A stretch of 64,000 bases of DNA from an uncultured Flavobacteriaceae bacterium (GCA_947500385.1 CANMSA010000004.1:62001-126000), one strand, 5' to 3'. Counted from the first letter of the stretch, positions 42,999-52,544 are shown. Notes: generated from the sequence alone by a model not told the origin. Numbers and translations are program-made.

Positions 42999-43850
42999 TC
43001 AGTTGGTGGGATAATCGTAGTTCGTTTTTGTTAGCACATCGTTCCTTTGTAGATCTTCACTTTTGTAGCCCTCTACAAATTCAAATGGAATGGATTCCAA
43101 TCCCGCATTATTATTCACCGGAACCAAACAACTAAAGTGCAGGTGTTCAATATTGGTTTGACCTGTTTTCCCGGAAAGGGCTATTGGTTGTCCGCTTTCA
43201 ATTTTATCCCCAACGCTCACAAGACTTCCATTGTGGACCAAGTGCACATATTGGGTGAAAATTCCGGTATTCGGGTCGTAAATGGTGATAAAATTCCCAA
43301 AAGGCATCCATTTAGATCCTACCCCACCATATTTATACTTATCTACCACTCCAACAACAAAACCGTTGGTGGCGGCACAAATAGTATCATTTGTTTTTAG
43401 ACTAAAATCAACCGCGTATCTTGACCAGTCTGTATTGTGTGTGGGGCCGGAGTTATTTCCTTGAACAATGCTGTATTCCTTATGCAAAGGGAATGGTAGT
43501 TCCACTTTTATATTTTTTATTTTTTTTGTAACACTTCCCAGTCGATACCCATATGAAAAATTCTTCCCCTCCTTTACATTGGGGATTTGAACCAACGTAT
43601 CCGAAGTTTCCTTTATTACAATGGGGTTCAATTTTCGGAGTTTGCTTTGCAATTGATCGTCTTGGTTTATTATCCAAACTCGTAAAGGGCATTTCACTGG
43701 GTTTTGCAGATAAATTTCAAGCGTGTTATTTACAATAGTGAACGTTGGCGCCGCAAATTCAAATTGCCGTAATTTCTTTTCTGGAAGGGTACTTGCCGCA
43801 CATCCCATAAGCAAAATGATCATGGCACCAGTAAAAAGAGGTATTCGCAT
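42999..43850 (-). CDS. M23-family metallopeptidase lipoprotein
   Basis: The 283-residue lipoprotein (MRIPLFTGAMIILLMGC, Cys17) has an N-terminal domain of about 130 residues and a C-terminal M23 domain. Ligands visible are HNTDWSRYAVDF (His and Asp) and IEHLHFSCLVP (His-x-His). It probably cleaves peptidoglycan stem cross-links. It is the second such lipoprotein in the window, the first being at 7444-8112. It is a single gene, with 157 bases of empty sequence upstream to 44007. Confidence 0.85.
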   Translation of the reverse strand: MRIPLFTGAMIILLMGCAASTLPEKKLRQFEFAAPTFTIVNNTLEIYLQNPVKCPLRVWIINQDDQLQSKLRKLNPIVIKETSDTLVQIPNVKEGKNFSYGYRLGSVTKKIKNIKVELPFPLHKEYSIVQGNNSGPTHNTDWSRYAVDFSLKTNDTICAATNGFVVGVVDKYKYGGVGSKWMPFGNFITIYDPNTGIFTQYVHLVHNGSLVSVGDKIESGQPIALSGKTGQTNIEHLHFSCLVPVNNNAGLESIPFEFVEGYKSEDLQRNDVLTKTNYDYPTN

Positions 43851-44007
43851 GCGATATAATTGGCTACAATGGTTACTGTACTAGTTAAGGAAAAAGCTTC
43901 GTACTTGTTTCCGGTGAACGATGAAGGTACTAAAAATCGTAAAAACCTTCCCTGGGGAACATTGGCGGTAATCGTATGCGGGCACGCTTGTAAATCGATT
44001 TTCCGTG

Positions 44008-44283
44008 CTATAGGGTAAAAAAAAGAAACAAGATAGTCAGTAGTCCGAAAACGAAAAGAACTAGTATGAAGTCCTTTCTTTTGCCAACCCGAATATCTGC
44101 CCTTATTTTTTCTTTAAGGGTTTCCATGTCCGTTTCCGACAACTCAGGAAAATCAAATTCCGTTTTAGCATCAGAAGTATTATAATCCAATTTGCTTTTA
44201 TTGAACTTCCCGTCATTTTGATCCTTCCTTGCCTGTCTTCTTTCCAAGGCGGCTTTGAATTGGTGTAAAATTCCGTGGGCCAT
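44008..44283 (-). CDS. Small tail-anchored protein of unknown function
   Basis: The 91 residues begin with a soluble, charged region (KAALERRQARKDQNDGKFNKSK) and end in one membrane span (about 71-91, FILVLFVFGLLTILFLFF). This is the pattern of a tail-anchored membrane protein. No family is recognised. It follows the SMI1/KNR4 gene by 59 bases on the same strand, so they might be a unit. Confidence 0.6.
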   Translation of the reverse strand: MAHGILHQFKAALERRQARKDQNDGKFNKSKLDYNTSDAKTEFDFPELSETDMETLKEKIRADIRVGKRKDFILVLFVFGLLTILFLFFTL

Positions 44284-44342
44284 TTTCAGAATTATATGTC
44301 ATGTAAACATGCCAAGTATCGTAGGTCCAAAAAAAATGTTTT

Positions 44343-45032
44343 TTACCCTTCTACGGTTTCTTCATTTATGAAATCATACTCAGTTTCAATTAAAATCTTC
44401 AAATAATCTTCAAAGCCTTCAGCTATTACCTTAAACTCGTCTGGATCATGTAAAAACCGCACTACTTGTCCCCTTTTCCCTTTTTCTGAAGGGCTAAAAT
44501 CAATAAACAATGAAGAAGTTCCTCCATTGTTCATACAATCAGAAAAATGAAGCCAGTTAACTGATTCAGATTTAGCAGTAATTTTTTCATCCATATCAAC
44601 TCCATCATATTTTCTGTCAATGTAATCCGAGAAGTATTCCCGGGCATTGTGGCGATTTTCAACCATTCTTTTCGATGATAGCAAATAATAGGGGTATTCG
44701 CTTATATCAGAACCTAAAATGAAAAATGTGATTTTATCGTCTTTGTATTTTCTCCAGTATGTCCCGTCTACATATTGGAGCAATTCAATTAGAGCATTTG
44801 GGACCTCCGGGTAAACATTTCTAAGCTTTTTAATATTTCCCTTTTTAGCTCCATGAATTACCTTTTCAAAATTCGTCCATTCCTCAATAGCATTATTTTG
44901 TAGGTAAGCTTTTTTAAGACCGGCGATATAGTTTTCAATGATGGAATTTGCTTTATTTTGGGTTTCATTTTTTTCCTTCCTCTCTCGATTCTTTTTGTTG
45001 CCCTTTCCGAACAGTTTTTCCCAAAATACCAT
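44343..45032 (-). CDS. SMI1/KNR4-family protein (SUKH)
   Basis: The C-terminal 150 residues show the SMI1/KNR4 fold: KKLRNVYPEVPNALIELLQYVDGTYWR, ITFFILGSDISEYPYYLLS, WLHFSDCMNNGGTSSLFIDF and a FEDYLKILIETEY end. Members are immunity proteins against toxins in polymorphic toxin systems or stress-related scaffolds. No toxin gene lies next to it, so it would be an orphan. The gene and flanks are rich in A and T compared with the surroundings. The first 45 residues are basic (KNKKNRERKEKNETQNKANS). Confidence 0.82.
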   Translation of the reverse strand: MVFWEKLFGKGNKKNRERKEKNETQNKANSIIENYIAGLKKAYLQNNAIEEWTNFEKVIHGAKKGNIKKLRNVYPEVPNALIELLQYVDGTYWRKYKDDKITFFILGSDISEYPYYLLSSKRMVENRHNAREYFSDYIDRKYDGVDMDEKITAKSESVNWLHFSDCMNNGGTSSLFIDFSPSEKGKRGQVVRFLHDPDEFKVIAEGFEDYLKILIETEYDFINEETVEG

Positions 45033-45525
45033 TTTGCTTATTTTTATTTTTTAGTTTATGCGAGCAATTCGCAGTAACAAAACGAAACTGCGCATTCCAT
45101 TTATCCATCAGCGGCAAGAATCAGATGTATCTTGTTATCGGCTTTTTTTAGCATTTTGTTCTGCACGTCATTTTTCAAAGTCCATTTTAGATTGCGTTGG
45201 CCGGTGTTTGACGTCTTTCCAATCAGATTGATTGCAAATTCCAATTTTAATTGAATCAGCTTCGTGAGTCAATATTTTTTCAAAAAGTATAGGACAAATG
45301 GAAATCCTCAATTTGTTTTTTTTGAGTTTTCAACCAAAAAGTCCCAAAACGTTTCTTTAGGATTATTACCGAAACTCCTTTTAAAGATTCCGGTTTATCA
45401 GTTCAAATTATTCCAAAATCGATAATTCCCGACATCTCTTTACAATGTCACTAACAATAGGATAAACGCACGTAGGTAGTTATTTCTTTATACAAATACC
45501 AACAACTTCAAAAGCAGTGTAGTTT
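45033..45525. other. 490-base AT-rich gap with no recognised gene
   Basis: Both strands lack a convincing protein frame and I see no tRNA, terminator or repeat. A plus-strand frame around 44948-45151 is phenylalanine- and leucine-rich and resembles noise. Short motifs such as TGACGTCTTTCC and many A/T tracts are present. With the SMI1 gene it forms an AT-rich stretch. It could be decayed or untranslated sequence. Confidence 0.55.
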
Positions 45526-48156
45526 TTAAGATAAACTGGCCAAGCTCTTCTCCAAGGTTTCAATTTTAGCCTCGGCGTCCGCTTGTTTTTTACGCTCCAA
45601 GGCGATGACCTTTTCGGGAGCATTTTGCACAAAGCGTTCGTTGCCCAATTTCTTTTGTACCGATTGTAAAAAGCCCTTCGTATAGTTGAGTTCCTGTGTT
45701 ATTTTTTCCATTTCGGCGGCCACATCGATCGCACCGCTGATCGGAACAAAGTACTCATTGCTCTTTACCCGAAAACTTAAGGCCCCTTCCAAAGGTGAAT
45801 CCACATACGTAATCTCGGAAACATTGGTGAGTTTCCCAATTACGGTATCCCAAGTGGTCGCGGCCTGCTCTTCATTCAATACCGATACCGTAATCGCATC
45901 TTTCATCGCGATTTGCTTTTCCTTCCGGATGGTACGGATACCGGTAATGACACCGTCGGCAAAATCAAAGCCGGCAATTAAGTCGACATTCACCTCCCCT
46001 ACAACGGGCCATTGAGAAATGATCAAGGCTTCCTCCGGGCTACGCTCGCTCATAAGCTGCCAAACCTCCTCGCTTAAGAAAGGCATAAACGGATGCAACA
46101 ACTTCAAATTTTCTTCGAACAAATGCACAACGGCCTCTACCGTCGTTTTATCAATGGGCTGTTGGTAGGCCGGTTTTACAATCTCTAGTAACCAGGAACA
46201 GAAATCATCCCATACCAATTTGTAAATAGCCATCAAGGCATCGGAAATCCGATACTTGCTAAAATGGTCCTCGATCTCCGCCAAGGTCCGATTAAACTTG
46301 GAACGGTACCAATCAAGTCCCAATTGGGCCGATTCGGGTTGTGGCAACTCGGCAACCTCCCATCCTTTTACCAAACGGAAGGCATTCCATATTTTATTGG
46401 CGAAATTCTTCCCCTGTTGGCATAGGTCTTCATCGAACATCAAATCGTTCCCGGCAGCGGCACTTAATAAAAGGCCCACACGTACGCCATCGGCTCCATA
46501 TTGTTCTATTAATTTGAGCGCATCGGGCGAGTTGCCCAATTGCTTCGACATTTTTCTTCGTTGCTTGTCACGTACCAGACCGGTGAAATATACATTCTCA
46601 AAAGGGCGCTTCTCTCGGAATTCGTAACCGGAAATAATCATCCGCGCTACCCAGAAAAAGATAATATCGGGCCCCGTTACCAAATCATTGGTCGGGTAAT
46701 AATAGTTCACCTCTTCGTTGTCGGGTTCCAAAATACCCCCAAATACGCTGATCGGCCATAACCAAGAAGAAAACCAGGTGTCGAGCACATCTTCATCCTG
46801 GCGCAGGTCCTCCATTGTTAAATTTTCATTTTGCGACTTCAGTTTTGCTGCTTTCAAGGCCTCTTCCTTGCTTTCCGCCACCACAAAATCCTCTTGCCCA
46901 TCACCAAAGTAGTAGGCCGGTATTTGCTGGCCCCACCATAACTGGCGTGATATATTCCAATCACGAATGTTTTCCATCCAATGGCGGTAGGTATTTTCGA
47001 ACTTCTTCGGGAAAAACTTCACCTCATCGGTCTCCAATACTGACGCAATGGCAGGTTTTACCAAATCCTCCATTTTCAAGAACCATTGGTCGCTCAACCG
47101 CGGTTCGATTACCGCCTTGGTGCGCTCCGAAGTCCCTACTTTATTCAAATGCTGTTCGGTCTTAACCAAAAAGCCCTGTGCTTCCAACTCTTTTGCAATG
47201 GCCTTTCGCACTACAAAACGATCTTGCCCTTCATACTGCAAGCCATAGGAATTCAAGGTAGCGTCCGCATTAAAAATATCGATTACCTCCAGTTGGTGCT
47301 TTTCTCCCAAGGCCTTGTCATTGATATCATGAGCCGGGGTTACTTTTAAGCAACCGGTTCCGAACGCTACATCTACATAGGTATCTTCGATAATAGGAAT
47401 TACTCGGTTACAAATAGGTACAATGGCCTTTTTACCCCTTAAATGACGGTATCGCTCATCATCAGGGTTGATACAGATGGCGGTATCGCCCAAAATCGTT
47501 TCCGGTCGCGTCGTCGCGATGGTTACCGTTTCCTCGGAACCTTCGATTTGATACTGCAAGTAGTACAAGAGTCCTTGCTTTTCTTCGTAAATCACCTCTT
47601 CGTCCGACAAGGTGGTCAAGGCCTGCGGATCCCAATTCACCATCCGATAGCCTCTGTAGATAAGCCCTTTATGGTATAAATCGACGAATACTTTGATGAC
47701 CGACGCGTACATATCGTCATCCAAGGTGAATTTCGTGCGGTCCCAATCACAAGAACAGCCCAATTTCTTTAATTGTTCCAAGATAACGCCCCCGTACTCG
47801 TCCGTCCAGTCCCATGCATGTTTTAAGAAGGCTTCTCTGGTCAAATCGGCCTTTTCGATGCCCTCTGACTTCAATTTGGCCACTACTTTGGCTTCTGTGG
47901 CTATAGAGGCGTGATCCATTCCAGGCACCCAACAAGCATTTTTGCCCATTAAGCGGGCCCTGCGAATCAACACGTCTTGAATCGTATTGTTCAACATATG
48001 CCCCATATGTAGTACTCCAGTTACATTTGGTGGGGGAATTACAATCGAATAAGGCTCTTTTTCATTCGGTTTTGAATGAAAGTACTTATGTTGCATCCAG
48101 TAGTCGTACCAGTGGTTCTCAACCTTTTGGGACTCATATTTCGACGGGATTTCCAT
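45526..48156 (-). CDS. valS: Valine--tRNA ligase
   Basis: ValS charges tRNA-Val. The 876 residues carry the class I HIGH motif as VLHMGHM (about 46-52), the KMSK motif as RRKMSKQLGNSPD (near 535), the editing domain with TTRPETILGDTAICI and GTGCLKVTPAHD, and a C-terminal coiled-coil arm (EKITQELNYTKGFLQSVQ). Length and order are typical. It stands alone on the minus strand between the AT-rich gap and the divergent DUF1573 gene. Confidence 0.97.
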   Translation of the reverse strand: MEIPSKYESQKVENHWYDYWMQHKYFHSKPNEKEPYSIVIPPPNVTGVLHMGHMLNNTIQDVLIRRARLMGKNACWVPGMDHASIATEAKVVAKLKSEGIEKADLTREAFLKHAWDWTDEYGGVILEQLKKLGCSCDWDRTKFTLDDDMYASVIKVFVDLYHKGLIYRGYRMVNWDPQALTTLSDEEVIYEEKQGLLYYLQYQIEGSEETVTIATTRPETILGDTAICINPDDERYRHLRGKKAIVPICNRVIPIIEDTYVDVAFGTGCLKVTPAHDINDKALGEKHQLEVIDIFNADATLNSYGLQYEGQDRFVVRKAIAKELEAQGFLVKTEQHLNKVGTSERTKAVIEPRLSDQWFLKMEDLVKPAIASVLETDEVKFFPKKFENTYRHWMENIRDWNISRQLWWGQQIPAYYFGDGQEDFVVAESKEEALKAAKLKSQNENLTMEDLRQDEDVLDTWFSSWLWPISVFGGILEPDNEEVNYYYPTNDLVTGPDIIFFWVARMIISGYEFREKRPFENVYFTGLVRDKQRRKMSKQLGNSPDALKLIEQYGADGVRVGLLLSAAAGNDLMFDEDLCQQGKNFANKIWNAFRLVKGWEVAELPQPESAQLGLDWYRSKFNRTLAEIEDHFSKYRISDALMAIYKLVWDDFCSWLLEIVKPAYQQPIDKTTVEAVVHLFEENLKLLHPFMPFLSEEVWQLMSERSPEEALIISQWPVVGEVNVDLIAGFDFADGVITGIRTIRKEKQIAMKDAITVSVLNEEQAATTWDTVIGKLTNVSEITYVDSPLEGALSFRVKSNEYFVPISGAIDVAAEMEKITQELNYTKGFLQSVQKKLGNERFVQNAPEKVIALERKKQADAEAKIETLEKSLASLS

Positions 48157-48300
48157 ATTTTGGTACGGTATTTGTCTTTGTGCAGTCGGATGCCGTGAAA
48201 AGCACCGAAAACAGATGTTAAATGTTGATAAATAATAACTTTTTCACCCACGGTGAAATACGAAACAAAAATAAGTAACGTTAATAGATAACAAAAGAAT

Positions 48301-48332
48301 TTTGGAGGTTCATCTCAAAAGATTTACTTTTG
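48301..48332 (+). promoter_or_regulatory. Bacteroidota promoter of the DUF1573 gene
   Basis: TTTG at 48301-48304 and TACTTTTG at 48325-48332 are separated by 20 bases. This matches the Bacteroidota consensus of -33 TTTG and -7 TAnnTTTG at its usual spacer. The ATG lies 24 bases after the -7 element. Confidence 0.72.
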
Positions 48333-48355
48333 AAATTCACCCAAAACTAAAAATC

Positions 48356-48742
48356 ATGAAGAAAATAGTACTTGTATTATTTGTAGGAATGCTAGGACTT
48401 AGCCTTACCGCCCAAGACAAAGCGGCGAAGATTGAATTCAAGGCCGAGACCGTAGATTACGGTGAAATCGAAAAAGGTTCAGACGGCATTCGTGTATTCG
48501 AATTTACAAATACGGGAGATGCGCCACTGATTATCAGCAAAGTAAGCTCTAGTTGTGGATGTACCATCCCCAAAAAACCGGAAGACCCTATTTTGCCAGG
48601 GAAAACAGGGGAGATTCAAGTGAAGTATGATACCAACAGAGTTGGACCGATCAGAAAAGCGATCACCGTTATATCGAATGCGGACACTCCTACAAAAATT
48701 TTAAAAATTAAAGGTGAGATCAAAGCACCTGAGGGAAAGTAA
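48356..48742 (+). CDS. DUF1573-domain secreted protein
   Basis: The 128-residue protein has a signal peptide (KKIVLVLFVGMLGLSLTAQ) and a single DUF1573 domain: FEFTNTGDAPLIISKVSSSC, GCTIPKKP and ILPGKTGEIQVKYDT. This is an Ig-like domain with two conserved cysteines (SSCGCT), seen in many Bacteroidota. It probably acts in the periplasm or on the surface; the role is not known. ATG at 48356 is chosen because it starts the signal peptide and fits the promoter. Confidence 0.92.
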   Translation: MKKIVLVLFVGMLGLSLTAQDKAAKIEFKAETVDYGEIEKGSDGIRVFEFTNTGDAPLIISKVSSSCGCTIPKKPEDPILPGKTGEIQVKYDTNRVGPIRKAITVISNADTPTKILKIKGEIKAPEGK

Positions 48743-48764
48743 CACCAATCCTTCTAAAAGTTAA

Positions 48765-48803
48765 GAACCCTGATTTCGGAGAAACGGAGTCAGGGTTTTT
48801 CTT
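48765..48803. terminator. Shared hairpin terminator between convergent genes
   Basis: Arms AACCCTGA and TCAGGGTT form a stem followed by a T-rich tract after the DUF1573 gene. The minus-strand protease stop codon lies inside the second arm, so the hairpin probably serves both genes. Confidence 0.8.
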
Positions 48804-50133
48804 TGAACATATTCTCCAGAACAAAGCTAAAGAGTAATTCGGAATCGTACCTTTCTATCAATACTTTGATCCGCTTGCCCTCTTTCTCATTGAGTAATTG
48901 CATAATTTCCTGCAGTTTATAGGTATGCACACTCTTGCCATTTACCGCCAACACAACATCGCCCTCTCGCAAACCAACCGTCTCGGCCGGACTGCCCGCC
49001 CGAATACCGGAAACAATGATTTCGGGCACCAGGCTCAATCGGGTTTGGTTTTGAAATAGCAGTTGTACGTTTCCGAACGCACTGTCGTTTTCATCGTTGC
49101 GAACCACCCCATTGCGGTCTGCGATCCGTTCTGAAACATAGCGGAGCCCATCGTGCTGTAATTCAATACCACTCATATTATATTGAAAGGGGTTGTTGAA
49201 GTTTTGATTCTTTCGCAGACTTACTGTTCCCCCCCGATAGTCGAAAATGATATTGAAACGTTTGAGCACTTCCCCACCCATACTACCATTGCGATCGCCC
49301 AAGTTCTTAATGGCACTGAACGATTTGGCATTGGGAAAAGCGGTTTTCGCATCCTCCAACACAAAACTGCCAATTTTCAACCCCTTTACCATCGTCCGTT
49401 TCCCGAAAATATCCCCATTGAGGCCCTTGCCCAAAAAATCCTCATAATGTTTGTCGGGAATATCGATATGTTCATTCTCAAAGAGCCAAAAAGCATCGCT
49501 GCTGCCCGAATCGATCAAGAGTTTTACGGGAATGTCCTCCTTATTGTTCATATAGACTTCCCCGTCTACGTAGGCTTTCTTCTTGACAATCTGAATGGGC
49601 AATTTCTCGTATTTCCTACTTTTTTTGTAACGATACGTTTCAGGATCATGAAACTTGATCGTCTTACTTCCGTAGTTAACATCTACCACAAAATCCCGAA
49701 ATAGATCATACCCGATAATCCCATGAATGGGAATTCCCAAATTGGGGGAAAAATTCATATCCTTATCCAGCACTACATACAATTGTTGATTGCGGTTTTT
49801 AATCGCTCCCAATTGAAAGTGATTGTTCTTGGAACTCAGCGCCTTAATCGGGTCTCCGTCACCCAAACCACGAATAGCTATTTCCGAAACATTGTTGATC
49901 TGTACCGAATCTTGATCAAAAAGATTAAAAAGAATGGGTTTGCTTACCCCTGAATCAAGAATAAAGGAAAGGTTGCTTCCATTGACCTCCATCGGAATAA
50001 TGATCAGATTATTGATCAATTGAAATTTTACCCGTTGCGATTTTTGCCCTTCCGGTAATTTAAAGCCCTGGGCACTTCCAAAAAAAGGAAGGCACCACAG
50101 AAAAACCAAAAAAAGGGTCGGAAAGCGTTTCAA
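48790..50133 (-). CDS. Secreted aspartyl protease with C-terminal PDZ domain
   Basis: After a signal peptide (RFPTLFLVFLWCLPFFGSAQ) the 447-residue protein has two retropepsin-like active-site motifs: FILDSGVSKPILF and LLIDSGSSDAFWL. A PDZ domain follows near the end (SGIRAGSPAETVGLREGDVVLAVNG). The two catalytic Asp motifs lie in one chain, so it could form an active monomer. Flavobacterial relatives are common, with unknown substrates. The start is a TTG at 50133; no ATG near it fits. Confidence 0.88.
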   Translation of the reverse strand: MKRFPTLFLVFLWCLPFFGSAQGFKLPEGQKSQRVKFQLINNLIIIPMEVNGSNLSFILDSGVSKPILFNLFDQDSVQINNVSEIAIRGLGDGDPIKALSSKNNHFQLGAIKNRNQQLYVVLDKDMNFSPNLGIPIHGIIGYDLFRDFVVDVNYGSKTIKFHDPETYRYKKSRKYEKLPIQIVKKKAYVDGEVYMNNKEDIPVKLLIDSGSSDAFWLFENEHIDIPDKHYEDFLGKGLNGDIFGKRTMVKGLKIGSFVLEDAKTAFPNAKSFSAIKNLGDRNGSMGGEVLKRFNIIFDYRGGTVSLRKNQNFNNPFQYNMSGIELQHDGLRYVSERIADRNGVVRNDENDSAFGNVQLLFQNQTRLSLVPEIIVSGIRAGSPAETVGLREGDVVLAVNGKSVHTYKLQEIMQLLNEKEGKRIKVLIERYDSELLFSFVLENMFKEKP

Positions 50134-50235
50134 TTTGCGATGTATGAAGGTTTGTTCCTTTTAAAGTTAGTCAATTTTAGCGAAAGATGCTGTTAATTAA
50201 CATATTACAACCATCATAAATAATCGCCAATGCTG

Positions 50236-50273
50236 TTGCCTAGTCCGCAATGATTTCCCATTTTTGTGGGAAA
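50236..50273 (+). promoter_or_regulatory. Promoter with overlapping palindrome before the aminotransferase
   Basis: TTG at 50236-50238, then 20 bases, then CATTTTTG (50259-50266, one mismatch from TAnnTTTG) form a likely promoter; the ATG at 50285 is 18 bases further. The -7 element lies in a perfect palindrome, TTTCCCA-TTTTTG-TGGGAAA, at 50254-50273, which could be an operator. Confidence 0.55.
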
Positions 50274-50284
50274 TTTAAGTGCAA

Positions 50285-51475
50285 ATGCCACATATTTCGC
50301 AAAAAGGGCAAGCAATGCCCTCCTCCCCTATTCGAAAACTAGTCCCCTACGCTGAAGCGGCAAAAAAGAAAGGCGCTCAGGTAATTCACCTCAACATAGG
50401 CCAACCGGATATAAAAACCCCAAAAATCGCCTTAGATGCGGTTAGGAACAACACCTTGGAGGTACTTGAATATAGCAGAACGGAAGGTTCCGAGACCTAT
50501 CGCACTAAATTGGCCCGTTATTACGCCAAGAATGACATAAAAGTAAGTGCCGATGATATTATCGTAACCACTGGCGGGTCGGAGGCATTGTCATTCGTAA
50601 TGGGCAGTATTGCCGACAACGAGGACGAAATCATTATTCCTGAACCTTTTTACGCCAACTACAATGGTTTTGCCACTGCGAGCAACGTACGGGTGGTACC
50701 CGTGGTTTCGGGCATCGACAGTAATTTTGCCTTACCGCCTATTGAAGAGTTTGAAAAACTCATCACTCCCAAGACGAAAGCCATTCTCATCTGTAACCCC
50801 GGCAACCCCACAGGATATCTGTATAGCAAGGAAGAAATCCAAAAATTGGCCGCAATGGTCCAGAAACACGATCTGTTCCTGATTGCCGACGAAGTATACC
50901 GCGAATTCACCTATGACGGTAGGGAGCATTACTCCATTCTGCAAGAGGCAGGCCTCGAAGCACACGCGATCATCGTAGACTCGGTTTCTAAAAGGTATAG
51001 CATGTGCGGGGCAAGAGTCGGGTGCATGGTCTCCAAAAACCAAGAGGTGATACAAACGGCCATGAAATTCGCCCAAGCACGTTTATCCCCACCCACCTAT
51101 GCACAATTGGCCAGTGAGGCGGCCTTGGATACACCCCAAAGTTATTTTGACGATGTAAAGGAAGAATATGTAGCTCGAAGAAATCTCCTGATCGGGGAGT
51201 TGGAAAAAATAGCGGGCGTAAAGGTAGCGCGGCCACAAGGCGCCTTCTACTGCATTGCCGAATTGCCGATCACCGATGCCGATGATTTTGCACAATGGCT
51301 GCTCGAAGATTTCCGCGTGGACAATGAAACGGTCATGGTGGCCCCGGCGGCGGGTTTCTACGCCACTCCGGGCCTTGGTAAAAACCAGATACGTATCGCC
51401 TATGTCCTCGACCAAGATCGGTTGAAAAGAGCCGTGAACATTCTAAAAGAAGCCCTAAAAAGTTATATCGGCTAA
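50285..51475 (+). CDS. Class I aminotransferase (aspartate aminotransferase-like)
   Basis: The 396 residues are a fold-type I PLP enzyme. Motifs seen are LNIGQPDIKTP, TTGGSEALSFVM, ICNPGNPTGYLYS, LIADEVYREFTYDG and the PLP lysine Lys236 in VDSVSKRYSMCGARVG. The substrate is probably aspartate or an aromatic amino acid; the sequence alone does not settle it. ATG at 50285 is preferred to a GTG two codons earlier. Its stop overlaps the murB start as TAATG. Confidence 0.93.
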   Translation: MPHISQKGQAMPSSPIRKLVPYAEAAKKKGAQVIHLNIGQPDIKTPKIALDAVRNNTLEVLEYSRTEGSETYRTKLARYYAKNDIKVSADDIIVTTGGSEALSFVMGSIADNEDEIIIPEPFYANYNGFATASNVRVVPVVSGIDSNFALPPIEEFEKLITPKTKAILICNPGNPTGYLYSKEEIQKLAAMVQKHDLFLIADEVYREFTYDGREHYSILQEAGLEAHAIIVDSVSKRYSMCGARVGCMVSKNQEVIQTAMKFAQARLSPPTYAQLASEAALDTPQSYFDDVKEEYVARRNLLIGELEKIAGVKVARPQGAFYCIAELPITDADDFAQWLLEDFRVDNETVMVAPAAGFYATPGLGKNQIRIAYVLDQDRLKRAVNILKEALKSYIG

Positions 51476-52500
51476 TGCACATACTAGAGAACCACTCACT
51501 CAAAAACTACAACACCTTTGGTATCGACGTCAAGGCCCGTTACTTTGTTGAAATTGACTCGGTCAAGACGCTGGGGGATGTTTTAGCAGTAGCCGATCAA
51601 TATCCGAAGATCTTTGTGCTCAGTGGCGGCAGCAACATGCTACTCACAGGTGATTTGAACGCATTGGTTTTGTTTATCAATATCAAGGGTATTGAAATCG
51701 TATCCCAATCGGAGGAGCACATTCGGTTAAAGATAATGGCAGGAGAAAACTGGCATGCCATGGTGCAGTGGACTTTGGAGAACAATTATGGCGGACTCGA
51801 AAACATGTCATTGATTCCGGGGAATACCGGTACCGCACCAATTCAAAATATTGGTGCCTATGGGGTAGAACTCAAAGACCGTTTCGTACAATGCGAGGCA
51901 ATACATGTCGCCACACATGAAATTCGTAGCTTTAACAAAACAGATTGTGCCTTTGGGTATCGGGATTCCTATTTTAAGAATCAAGGCAAGGGAATCTATA
52001 TCATTACATCGGTCACCTTGCAATTAACCAAAAAAAAGCATGTGCTGAACACTTCCTACGGGGCTATCGAAACCGAACTGAAGGCAATGAAAGTGGCGCA
52101 ACCGACCATTCGAGATGTTGCCCGTGCCGTAATCAACATTCGCCAAAGCAAACTGCCCGATCCCAAAGTACTGGGCAATAGTGGGAGTTTTTTTAAAAAT
52201 CCGGTGGTGACGAAAGAAGAATTTGAAGTTTTTAGCAATTCGTATCCCGAAGCCCCATTTTATGAGATATCGGAACAATCCTTTAAGATCCCGGCAGGCT
52301 GGTTGATCGAACAATGTGGTTTCAAAGGAAAGCGCTATGGAGATGCCGGCGTACACGAAAAACAGGCCTTGGTGCTTGTAAATTACGGGAATGCGAGTGG
52401 TGCTGAAATAATGGCGCTCGCGACCCGTATTATAAAGGCCGTTGCCACGAAATTTGGTATCGCCATTACGCCCGAAGTAAATGTTATCGGAGCACTTTGA
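51475..52500 (+). CDS. murB: UDP-N-acetylmuramate dehydrogenase
   Basis: MurB reduces enolpyruvyl-UDP-GlcNAc to UDP-MurNAc with NADPH, the second step of peptidoglycan precursor synthesis. The 341 residues match the type I (E. coli-like) form: FVLSGGSNMLL, GNTGTAPIQNIGAYGVEL (FAD binding), FGYRDSYFKN and the proton-donor motif GNSGSFFKNPVV. The stop of the aminotransferase gene and this start share one base, so translation is likely coupled. Confidence 0.96.
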   Translation: MHILENHSLKNYNTFGIDVKARYFVEIDSVKTLGDVLAVADQYPKIFVLSGGSNMLLTGDLNALVLFINIKGIEIVSQSEEHIRLKIMAGENWHAMVQWTLENNYGGLENMSLIPGNTGTAPIQNIGAYGVELKDRFVQCEAIHVATHEIRSFNKTDCAFGYRDSYFKNQGKGIYIITSVTLQLTKKKHVLNTSYGAIETELKAMKVAQPTIRDVARAVINIRQSKLPDPKVLGNSGSFFKNPVVTKEEFEVFSNSYPEAPFYEISEQSFKIPAGWLIEQCGFKGKRYGDAGVHEKQALVLVNYGNASGAEIMALATRIIKAVATKFGIAITPEVNVIGAL

Positions 52501-52544
52501 TTTTTTTGTTGGCTGGTATGGCAATTCAAAAAGACCCCAATAAA

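Noticed and set aside
44343-45032. Complete toxin-immunity locus around the SMI1/KNR4 gene
   Set aside because: No toxin, secretion or Rhs gene lies next to it; it can only be called an orphan.
49183-49704. 173-residue frame antisense to the aspartyl protease
   Set aside because: Shadow frame; the minus-strand protein has clear signal, active-site and PDZ motifs.
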